Notes under the pieces: model-generated | Databases searched by the model: none | What the model saw: only the letters and a program-made list of their open reading frames with translations | What the model was told of the DNA's origin: nothing | Made by a program: the position numbers and the translations under genes | DNA from: an uncultured Flavobacterium sp. | Lineage (GTDB): Bacteria > Bacteroidota > Bacteroidia > Flavobacteriales > Flavobacteriaceae | NCBI GenBank assembly: GCA_946480635.1 | Contig: CAMLKV010000176.1 | Location: 1 to 5,560 of the forward strand | Reading direction: 5' to 3' | DNA length: 5,560 nt | In this document: positions 1-4,433 of the stretch, in pieces | Numbering within the stretch: position 1 is the first letter of the stretch | How the letters are laid out: each line of letters begins with the position of its first letter

Positions 1-2
1 CA

Positions 3-188
3 TCTAATTCAGAATTTACTGGAAAACAATACTTATTGAACAATAAAAGCTATGTCATTCTTGGTTTCGGCATAATCAATAATCAGCCGTTATTCTTGAA
101 TATGAGTTTCGAAAAAGAACCAAAATCGAACGAAGATTTCGATGATTTAATGAAAAAATTTATAGTTTACGGGGAAAACAACCGTTAA
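3..188 (+). CDS. 3' end of an unrecognised protein (5' truncated by window)
   Basis: An open frame runs from the window edge to TAA at 186-188 and gives the last 61 residues of a protein. The other two forward frames stop early (TAA at 5-7, TGA at 37-39). The visible part has a hydrophobic, beta-like stretch (YVILGFGIINNQPLFLNMSF) followed by an acidic and then basic C-terminus ending in NNR. I do not recognise the family. The stop codon lies inside the R'' box (CGTTAAC, 183-189) of the attC-like site that follows, the usual arrangement for the last gene of an integron cassette. No function is proposed. Confidence 0.7.
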   Translation, partial: SNSEFTGKQYLLNNKSYVILGFGIINNQPLFLNMSFEKEPKSNEDFDDLMKKFIVYGENNR

Positions 189-243
189 CACTCGCTAAAC
201 TCCATTGCAGCATTCTGGATGCCGCAAGCATTTATCTACCAAT

Positions 244-298
244 ACGCAAAACCTTTTTACTTTTGCGTCAAAATGTAGCAAAAGCAAACGGTTTTGCT
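244..298 (+). repeat. Two consecutive hairpins inside attC-like site 1
   Basis: ACGCAAAA (244-251) pairs perfectly with TTTTGCGT (261-268) across a 9-base loop. AGCAAAA (277-283) pairs perfectly with TTTTGCT (292-298) across an 8-base loop. They resemble the variable terminal structures found at the tip of long attC sites. The first hairpin overlaps the TACTTTTG promoter-like motif, so folding and promoter use would compete on single-stranded DNA. A role as a transcription terminator is less likely because neither hairpin is GC-rich or followed by a clean T tract. Confidence 0.6.
258..265 (+). promoter_or_regulatory. Candidate Bacteroidota -7 element (TACTTTTG) in attC site 1
   Basis: TACTTTTG fits the Bacteroidota consensus TAnnTTTG exactly. 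It lies between the arms of the attC-like site, about 120 bases before the gene at 385, and points into it. No clear -33 TTTG is seen at the right distance. The motif is short in an AT-rich sequence, so taken alone it is weak; support comes from its recurrence in four other sites of the array. Confidence 0.4.
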
Positions 299-384
299 TT
301 ATATTCGTTTTCGCAGAAAATACTCAGCTAACCAAGACGCAACGAGAGTTTAGCGGAGAACGTTAGGTGCAAGCTTAAGAAAAA

Positions 385-1155
385 ATGACAGAAAACAAAT
401 TCATTTACCAATTGATTAAAGCTCGATTTTTCGGGATTAGAAAAGAACTACGATATCTTTTTATCTTGAGCTTTACTTCTATTTTTCTAAGTCAATTATG
501 GTTAGAAAAAGTAGAAGCATTCAATGATTTCCATTATAACATTGGTATTATTTATATAAAACTTTGTTATTCATACTTATCTGCATTCATCTTTTATTAT
601 TTAGTTGTGTATGCTCCGAAAGAACGAAAAAGAGCAAAAGCTTTTAGATTCATCAACAACAAAATTCACAGAATAAATAATTTAATTAAAGGAATTCTAA
701 TTGTGATACTGCAAGAAAGCGGAGGCAAAATTACTGAATTAGAAAATTTAAAATACAAACAAATAAACGACTATTGCTCTAAAATTGATGCTAATAAAAA
801 AGTTCATTTTCATAATTCAAAAATTGTACTACACAATTCATTTACAGAATTTCTTCAATATAAAATATCGCTTTTAAAAACTGAAGTCCAGCAATTAATG
901 CTTTTAAATGATTTGTTAAGCGACGAAATATTTTTAAACTTAAATAACATTAATGATGTCTTATCTGAAATATTTGATGATTATAATATTTTTCCTGACA
1001 AAGATTTTACAAGATATTCTCATTCAATAACAGATTTAAATTTTGAGAGAAAAGAACTCTTTGAAAACTTTAATACAAAATATAGAATAAAATATGATTT
1101 CGAATACCACCGTAACGAAAAGAAAAGAAAAAGAACAGAAAAAGCCTTCACCTAA
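385..1155 (+). CDS. Two-helix membrane protein with long cytosolic helical tail, unknown function
   Basis: This encodes 256 residues and is the only gene of cassette 363-1276. The start ATG is 22 bases after the cassette junction, with an A-rich leader and no Shine-Dalgarno, as usual in Bacteroidota. A basic N-terminus (KARFFGIRKELR) precedes a first membrane helix at about residues 24-40 and a second at about 53-76, followed by a strongly positive stretch (PKERKRAKAF). This predicts an inner-membrane hairpin with both ends in the cytosol. Residues 80-256 are soluble, charged and mostly helical, ending in a Lys/Arg-rich tail (RNEKKRKRTEKAF). No catalytic motif is visible and I do not recognise a named family. 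The TAA stop sits inside the R'' box ACCTAAC of the next attC-like site, so the gene fills its cassette completely. A sensor, scaffold or phage-defence membrane component would fit the shape, but nothing shows it. Confidence 0.85.
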   Translation: MTENKFIYQLIKARFFGIRKELRYLFILSFTSIFLSQLWLEKVEAFNDFHYNIGIIYIKLCYSYLSAFIFYYLVVYAPKERKRAKAFRFINNKIHRINNLIKGILIVILQESGGKITELENLKYKQINDYCSKIDANKKVHFHNSKIVLHNSFTEFLQYKISLLKTEVQQLMLLNDLLSDEIFLNLNNINDVLSEIFDDYNIFPDKDFTRYSHSITDLNFERKELFENFNTKYRIKYDFEYHRNEKKRKRTEKAFT

Positions 1156-1284
1156 CAGCGGTTTGGCACAATAGCTAAATTTATCTTAGCCACGCGCCTA
1201 TTTTCCGCAAGGAAATATTATCTTAGCAAGAAAATAAATCGTTCACGCAGCCGCTACTGCGCCAAGCCGCGGAACGTTAACGGC
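1149..1284 (+). other. attC-like recombination site 2 (end of cassette 1)
   Basis: R'' is CACCTAAC (1149-1156), the exact complement of GTTAGGTG at the start of the same cassette (362-369); its core ACCTAAC fits RYYYAAC. R' is GTTAACG (1276-1282). The arms GCGGTTTGGCACAATAG (1158-1174) and CTACTGCGCCAAGCCGC (1254-1270) pair at 14 of 17 positions, and the right arm carries extra bases (GGAAC) before GTTA. The interior contains a direct repeat TTATCTTAGC (1191-1200 and 1218-1227). Unlike the other sites it has no perfect TAnnTTTG motif; the nearest is TATCTTAG, one base off, occurring twice. Confidence 0.8.
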
Positions 1285-1406
1285 AACCGACGTGACGAGG
1301 CGTGTAAACTGCATGTGATTCAGTTGCTTAGCAAACTAAAAAAAACATTACGAAGATTACTTTTTTAACTGCGGGTAGAAATATCCTTTCCGCATTTAGA
1401 TTTATT

Positions 1407-1616
1407 GCTATTGCGCTGAAATATTTAGCTGTTGCGCTGAGATATATTGCTGTTGCGCCGAGAAATCTCCTAGTTGCGCCGAGACATTTTGCTGTTGCGT
1501 TGAGACATCTTGCTGTTGCGGTGAGATATTTTGCTATTACGCTGAGATATCTTGCTATTGCGCTGAGATATCTTGCTGTTGCGCCGTGACATTTTGCTGT
1601 TATGCTGAGAAATCTC
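1407..1616. repeat. Ten tandem copies of a 21-bp repeat
   Basis: Ten uninterrupted 21-base units start at 1407, 1428, 1449, 1470, 1491, 1512, 1533, 1554, 1575 and 1596. The consensus begins GCTGTTGCGCTGAGATAT and ends in CTT or TTT. A degraded eleventh copy begins at 1617 (CTTATTGCG). Copies differ mostly at a few positions (GCT[AG]TTGCG[CT][TC]GAGA). The period is two helical turns, which would place identical sites on one face of the DNA. It is also a multiple of three, so one forward frame (A-V-A-L-R-Y-L heptads) stays open from 1332 to 1586 and reverse frames are open too, but none has a credible start codon. There are no spacers, so this is not a CRISPR. Function is unknown. Confidence 0.9.
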
Positions 1617-1654
1617 CTTATTGCGAAAAGAAGTATAATAACTCAAGGACGGCA

Positions 1655-1789
1655 GCCGTTAACAGCGGTTTTAAAAAATTGGGGCTTTAGGCAGAATTTA
1701 AATGTAATTTTATACATTTGACTTCAGTCCTAATGGAATGGTTTGGGAACAAAAATCCCCAACTTCTTAAAGCCGGCGGGACGTTAGCA
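1655..1789 (+). other. attC-like recombination site 3 (end of gene-less cassette 2)
   Basis: R'' is GCCGTTAAC (1655-1663) and R' is GTTAGCA (1783-1789). The arms 1664-1684 (starts AGCGGTTTTA, ends TTGGGG) and 1757-1777 (starts CCCCAACTTC, ends AAGCCGGC) pair at 16 of 21 positions. The right arm has the extra bases GGGAC before GTTA. The 34 bases at 1722-1755 are identical to 3109-3142 in site 5. A short open frame at 1718-1918 runs across this site and is an artefact of it. Confidence 0.8.
1713..1720 (+). promoter_or_regulatory. Candidate -7 element (TACATTTG) in attC site 3
   Basis: TACATTTG matches TAnnTTTG exactly and lies between the arms of the attC-like site, 99 bases before the ATG at 1819. 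No clear -33 TTTG is present. Transcription from here would place the right arm of the attC in the 5' untranslated region of the next gene. Confidence 0.45.
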
Positions 1790-1818
1790 GTAATAACCTC
1801 AAACTATACGCATACAGA

Positions 1819-2139
1819 ATGGGACATCTTCCGAAATCATTATTTGAACTTCTTAAACTGGAAAATTTTAGATTTAAGACTGGAATGTATATTGGAGATA
1901 AAAAAATTACCATATTGAGAGCATTTATTGATGGCTATTTATTTGCTTTAGAAGCGAATAATATTAATCTGGCAGAAAAAGAAAAGTTTACAGAATTTCA
2001 TGATTGGGTTGCAAATTATTTTGGATGGTATGAGTCTACTGCAGGTTGGAAAAATATTATTCTAGAAGAATGCAATGGAAATGAAGAAATTGCTGTTGAC
2101 AAATTTTTTGAACTCTATGACAAGTTTATTAAAAGGTAG
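1819..2139 (+). CDS. Small soluble protein with a GMYIG motif, unknown function
   Basis: This encodes 106 residues and is the only gene of cassette 1784-2311. The ATG is 35 bases from the junction and is the only plausible start in frame, although the frame stays open upstream into the attC. The protein begins with an amphipathic helix (LPKSLFELLKL), then KTGMYIGDKK at about residues 20-29, ITILRAFIDGYLFALE, a charged helix (AEKEKFTEFHDWVANYFG), and an acidic/aromatic C-terminal helix (VDKFFELYDKFIKR). The order 'FELL - GMYIG - L.aFidGY - F..W - FF.L...F' looks like a recurring small Bacteroidota protein of unknown role, but this is from memory and I cannot name a family. GMYIG resembles a segment of GyrB-type ATPases, yet nothing else of that fold is present. 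No membrane segment or signal peptide. It could be an immunity or antitoxin-like protein by size; this is a guess. Confidence 0.8.
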   Translation: MGHLPKSLFELLKLENFRFKTGMYIGDKKITILRAFIDGYLFALEANNINLAEKEKFTEFHDWVANYFGWYESTAGWKNIILEECNGNEEIAVDKFFELYDKFIKR

Positions 2140-2150
2140 ATAAAAGTTAC

Positions 2151-2320
2151 TACTTCTAACAGCGGTTTTGTGCAAGTGGGGTTTTGGGGATTTTTTGGAA
2201 TGGTCAGTGAGTGCATTTCTTCTTTAAAAAGAAGTTTTTTCTTAATTACTTTTCGGTATATTTGTAATCGTCAGTAATAAAAATCCCCACCAGCACAAAG
2301 CCGGCGGGACGTTAGCAGTA
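2151..2320 (+). other. attC-like recombination site 4 (end of cassette 3)
   Basis: R'' is TACTTCTAAC (2151-2160), which matches the complement of its cassette start GTTAGCAGTA (1783-1792) at 9 of 10 positions. R' is GTTAGCA (2311-2317). Arms 2161-2181 (starts AGCGGTTTTGTGC, ends GTGGGG) and 2285-2305 (starts CCCCACCAGCAC, ends AAGCCGGC) pair at 16 of 21 positions, with GGGAC extra before GTTA. An inner ATTTTT/AAAAAT pair can extend the stem. The interior also has TCTTTAAAAAGA (2221-2232), a short perfect palindrome. The bases 2301-2323 and 1773-1795 are identical, running past R' into the next cassette. Confidence 0.8.
2257..2264 (+). promoter_or_regulatory. Candidate -7 element (TATATTTG) in attC site 4
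   Basis: TATATTTG matches TAnnTTTG exactly, between the arms of the site and 73 bases before the TTG start at 2337. No clear -33 TTTG is visible. It would serve the membrane-protein gene of the next cassette. Confidence 0.45.
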
Positions 2321-2336
2321 ATAATAAAAAAACACG

Positions 2337-3035
2337 TTGAAAACAGAATTTAAACTTAACTTTCGAAATCAATATAATTCATCAAAAGAATGTTTTAGTA
2401 TTTTATTATGGCTATTGATATTATTGCCAATTATTTCATTTTTTAAGAACGCTAATTTATCAATTGAGCTTTTCATTTTTGCATTTGTTTTTTGGTTTTT
2501 CACTTCTTTTCTAATGATATTACCCTTTCACATTCAATATCTAATTAAAAACTGGAATACTAAATTGATTATTTATGACGCAGAAGAAAAAATAGAAATT
2601 CATAATGGACAAACTGTAGATAGTTTCAAATTTTCTGACATTGCAATTCAAAGACATATTCTAGGTCACTATAAGCCTGGAAGAAAGAAAAGTTGGACTC
2701 CTATTCCTTTTGATTATTATGGTTATATAAATATTAAAACAAATGACGATAGAAATTTCACAATAACTTCTCTAATTGCTAATCCTTTTAAATTTCCGCT
2801 AAAAATAGACTCAACTATTTATAGATTTCCATTCATAAAAACAGAAATTACCAAAAAAGATTTAGAAGTAATAAAAGCTTTAAAAATTGAAGAAACAGAA
2901 CGAAGAATCAATTATTTTATTAAAAACTTCAGTTCAATTTCTAAAGAAGAGTTAGAAATGAAATTAAAAAATGAAGAAATGCTAGATAAAAATGCAAAAA
3001 TTGCTATTGAAAGAATTTTAGAGCGTAAAAAATAA
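2337..3035 (+). CDS. Two-helix membrane protein with beta-rich domain, unknown function
   Basis: This encodes 232 residues and is the only gene of cassette 2312-3170. The start is TTG, 25 bases after the junction and at the usual distance for this array; the first in-frame ATG comes only at residue 60, inside a membrane helix, so the TTG start is preferred. Membrane helices lie at about residues 20-36 and 43-63. Residues 72-170 alternate hydrophobic and polar residues (TKLIIYDAEEKIEIHNG, IAIQRHI, YGYINIKT, NFTITSL), as in a beta-sandwich or PH-like domain next to the membrane. Residues 172-232 form charged helices ending in ERILERKK. The layout of two helices followed by a PH-like domain occurs in uncharacterised bacterial membrane proteins; the PH assignment is inference from pattern only. 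TAA at 3033-3035 is followed after eight bases by the next R'' box. Confidence 0.8.
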   Translation: MKTEFKLNFRNQYNSSKECFSILLWLLILLPIISFFKNANLSIELFIFAFVFWFFTSFLMILPFHIQYLIKNWNTKLIIYDAEEKIEIHNGQTVDSFKFSDIAIQRHILGHYKPGRKKSWTPIPFDYYGYINIKTNDDRNFTITSLIANPFKFPLKIDSTIYRFPFIKTEITKKDLEVIKALKIEETERRINYFIKNFSSISKEELEMKLKNEEMLDKNAKIAIERILERKK

Positions 3036-3043
3036 ATTACTAC

Positions 3044-3176
3044 TGCTAACAGCGGTTTTGTGCAAGTGGGGTTTTGGTGAATAATGGAACGATGTTTTGT
3101 ATATTTGGCTTCAGTCCTAATGGAATGGTTTGGGAACAAAAAACTTCAACTTCTTAAAGCCGGCAGGACATTGTGC
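3044..3176 (+). other. attC-like recombination site 5 (hybrid arms, end of cassette 4)
   Basis: R'' TGCTAAC ends at 3050, and the extended box 3037-3050 matches the complement of its cassette start (2311-2324) at 13 of 14 positions. R' reads ATTGTGC (3170-3176), with A in place of the usual G at the exchange point. The left arm 3046-3077 is identical to site 4 (2156-2187), while the right half 3109-3142 is identical to site 3 (1722-1755). As a result the arms 3051-3071 and 3144-3164 pair at only 11 of 21 positions, against 16 of 21 in sites 3 and 4. It looks like a recombinant of two attC types. Confidence 0.7.
3100..3107 (+). promoter_or_regulatory. Candidate -7 element (TATATTTG) in attC site 5
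   Basis: TATATTTG matches TAnnTTTG exactly, with a TTTG at 3073-3076 lying 23 bases upstream as a possible -33 element (a long spacing). It is 90 bases before the preferred ATG at 3197 of the propeller lipoprotein. Confidence 0.45.
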
Positions 3177-3196
3177 GTCATATTAAGACAAACGAA

Positions 3197-4261
3197 ATGA
3201 ACATAAAAGTGAAAATGATAACTCTAATAGTCATATTGACACTAAACTTTTCTTGCGTTGAAAATAAATCAACAGAAAAAGAAACTAACAAGCCTGAATT
3301 GGTAGTAACTTCAAAAACCGACACCTTAAAATTTACTTCTGCAATACGTGCTATCTTTCAGGATAGTAATGGCAATTATTGGTTTGGAAGTCATAATGAA
3401 GGTATAAGTTTTTATAACGGTAAATCATTTGAATACTTTACAACTAATGAAGGTTTATCCGACAATCAAATCCGTTCAATTCAAGAAGACAAGTATGGAA
3501 AAATTTGGTTTGGAACTGCAAAAGGAATAAGCTTATATGACAAAGGAAAGTTTACTAATTATCCATCTAAAAATAACAACCCAATATTTGATTGGAATGA
3601 AACCAATGGATATTTATGGTTCTATTCGTGGGAAGAAGACGGGATAAATCGTTTTGACGGAATAAATATGAATTATTTGATTTTCCCAAAACCCCAAAAT
3701 AAAAATTATAATAATTCTTATGGTGTTACGGGTATCTCAAAAGATAAAAACGGTAAAGTTTGGATTGCGACTTATGCAGCACTATTCAGTTATGATAACA
3801 AAATGGTAAACATCTTTGATGCTGAAAAATTAAACCTAAAGGATAATGAGCAACTGCATATAAGAAGTGTATTAGCAGATTCAAAAGGACGAATTTGGAT
3901 AGGAAATAATGGAATTGGCGTTTTACTTATGGAAGGCAATTCAACAATTAATTTTTCTGAAAAGAATAATTTAATCCACCCTACAAGCACAAGAAGAGGA
4001 GATAATAAATCACAACCAGGTACACTTGAACATCCTTTTGCTATTGAAGAAGATTCGGACGGCAATATTTGGTTTGGAGATGTATATACAGGAGCTTGGA
4101 AATATGACGGTAAAACGTTTACAAACTATTCAGTTAGCGACAATCAATCTAAACCAATGATTTGGACCATTTATAAAGACAATAATGACAATTTGCTTTT
4201 TGGAATGGCAGATGGAAGTATATATAAGTTTAACGGAAAGACTTTTGAAAAGCAATTTTAA
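3197..4261 (+). CDS. Lipoprotein with a seven-bladed Reg_prop beta-propeller
   Basis: This encodes 354 residues from ATG 3197; a longer frame from GTG at 3173 would start inside the R' box and spoil the signal peptide. Residues 1-20 (MNIKVKMITLIVILTLNFSC) form a lipoprotein signal with the lipidated Cys at 20, followed by a polar, Lys/Glu-rich linker. Seven repeats follow, each with the Reg_prop pattern 'i..D..G.iWfGt..Gi..ydG..f..y': the [IVLY]W[FI][GA]-type strands lie at about residues 61, 103, 140, 188, 233, 291 and 333 (the last is LLFG). Seven blades close a complete propeller. Reg_prop blades are best known from the sensor part of Bacteroidota hybrid two-component systems, where two propellers bind polysaccharide fragments; here a single propeller stands alone with no membrane helix, Y_Y_Y domain, kinase or regulator. 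A membrane-anchored ligand-binding or protein-interaction role is likely; the ligand is unknown. Sole gene of cassette 3171-4400. Confidence 0.88.
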   Translation: MNIKVKMITLIVILTLNFSCVENKSTEKETNKPELVVTSKTDTLKFTSAIRAIFQDSNGNYWFGSHNEGISFYNGKSFEYFTTNEGLSDNQIRSIQEDKYGKIWFGTAKGISLYDKGKFTNYPSKNNNPIFDWNETNGYLWFYSWEEDGINRFDGINMNYLIFPKPQNKNYNNSYGVTGISKDKNGKVWIATYAALFSYDNKMVNIFDAEKLNLKDNEQLHIRSVLADSKGRIWIGNNGIGVLLMEGNSTINFSEKNNLIHPTSTRRGDNKSQPGTLEHPFAIEEDSDGNIWFGDVYTGAWKYDGKTFTNYSVSDNQSKPMIWTIYKDNNDNLLFGMADGSIYKFNGKTFEKQF

Positions 4262-4271
4262 GAAATACGAA

Positions 4272-4406
4272 CACACAACAGCGGTGTAATGAAAGTGGGA
4301 CTTTAAAGCTTAATTTAATGTTGGTTTTGTATTTGTAAACTTTATCTTAAATTTATACTTTTGGGTAAACTAATCCCAAACTTCGCAAATCTACGGGACG
4401 TTATGT
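4272..4406 (+). other. attC-like recombination site 6 (end of cassette 5)
   Basis: R'' is CACACAAC (4272-4279), whose complement GTTGTGTG matches the cassette start TTGTGCG (3171-3177) except for one base. R' is GTTATGT (4400-4406), one base off GTTRRRY. The left arm from AGCGGTGTAATG (4280) to TGGGA (4300) pairs imperfectly with TCCCAAACTTCGC onward (4374-4396), with CGGGAC before GTTA shared with sites 3 and 4. The left and right arms are more diverged from the other sites. Its R' predicts that the attC closing the next cassette should begin with an R'' close to GGCACATAAC. Confidence 0.7.
4332..4363 (+). promoter_or_regulatory. Candidate promoter (TTTG-N20-TACTTTTG) in attC site 6
   Basis: The -7 candidate TACTTTTG (4356-4363) fits TAnnTTTG exactly, and a TTTG at 4332-4335 lies 20 bases upstream, a good spacing for the Bacteroidota -33 element. 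This is the best formed promoter in the window. It is 71 bases before the ATG at 4434 and would drive the three-gene run that follows. Confidence 0.55.
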
Positions 4407-4433
4407 GCCTACTTAAAAAAATCATCTAAAAAT

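Larger units (their letters stand above)
183..368 (+). other. attC-like recombination site 1 (end of cassette 0)
   Basis: R'' is CGTTAAC (183-189) and R' is GTTAGGT (362-368), a perfect match to GTTRRRY. The outer stem pairs CGCTAAACTC (193-202) with GAGTTTAGCG (346-355) over ten bases, extended by TTGC (205-208) against GCAA (339-342). The right arm has extra unpaired bases (GAGAAC) before GTTA, an asymmetry typical of attC sites. The interior holds two further perfect hairpins, listed separately. At about 186 bases it is the longest site here and its arms are unrelated in sequence to the others. From its R'' box, the unseen start of cassette 0 should read GTTAACGG. Confidence 0.75.
1277..1783 (+). 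mobile_element. Gene-less cassette carrying a 21-bp tandem repeat
   Basis: The cassette starts with TTAACGGC after G1276 and ends with its own R'' box GCCGTTAAC (1655-1663). The two are perfectly complementary over nine bases when the G is included, so this is a well-formed cassette in its own right. It has no convincing coding region: bases 1285-1406 hold nothing I can identify, 1407-1616 hold the tandem repeat, and 1617-1654 hold a decayed repeat remnant and unremarkable sequence. The rest is its attC. The cargo may therefore be a DNA or RNA element rather than a protein. Confidence 0.65.
3..4406 (+). mobile_element. Integron-type gene cassette array without integrase (CALIN-like)
   Basis: Six attC-like palindromes separate the genes. 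With strand exchange placed between G and TT of each R' box, the cassettes are: end of cassette 0 at 362, 363-1276, 1277-1783, 1784-2311, 2312-3170, 3171-4400, and an open-ended one from 4401. In integrons an excised circle carries one attC whose R'' and R' boxes pair; after insertion R' is split so its outer bases sit at the cassette start. Here each complete cassette start is complementary to the R'' box at its own end, and these sequences differ between cassettes. All genes face the same way. No integrase is in view, so mobility may depend on an integrase elsewhere. The TAAC/GTTA box logic, arm pairing and box matching are seen directly; calling it an integron array is inference. Confidence 0.8.

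Noticed and set aside
1407..1616. CRISPR array
   Set aside because: The repeats are directly abutting with no spacers, and there are no cas genes.
1332..1637. Open frames across the 21-bp repeats on both strands (heptad-like A-V-A-L-R-Y-L forward, K-I-S-Q-R-N-S and R-Y-L-S-A-I-A reverse)
   Set aside because: A 21-base period keeps frames open automatically. The forward frame has no credible start, the first reverse frame stops at TAG in the fourth unit, and the other long reverse frame has no ATG until its end.
1718..1918. Forward open frame of 66 codons
   Set aside because: It starts inside attC-like site 3, runs through its right arm and overlaps the better gene at 1819. Its first part is simply translated attC sequence.
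2912..3139. Reverse-strand open frame of 75 codons
   Set aside because: It is antisense to the 3' end of the membrane-protein gene and extends through attC site 5, with no promoter or family resemblance.
3173..3196. GTG start adding eight residues to the propeller lipoprotein
   Set aside because: The GTG lies inside the R' box, and the extension would put charged residues ahead of a good lipoprotein signal that starts cleanly at ATG 3197.
3790..4065. Reverse-strand open frame of 91 codons
   Set aside because: It is antisense to the propeller gene, whose seven regular blades leave no doubt about the coding strand.
183..4406. Rho-independent terminators at the palindromes
   Set aside because: The arms are too far apart and imperfect, and no GC stem followed by a T tract is seen. 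The box logic at the ends fits recombination sites far better.
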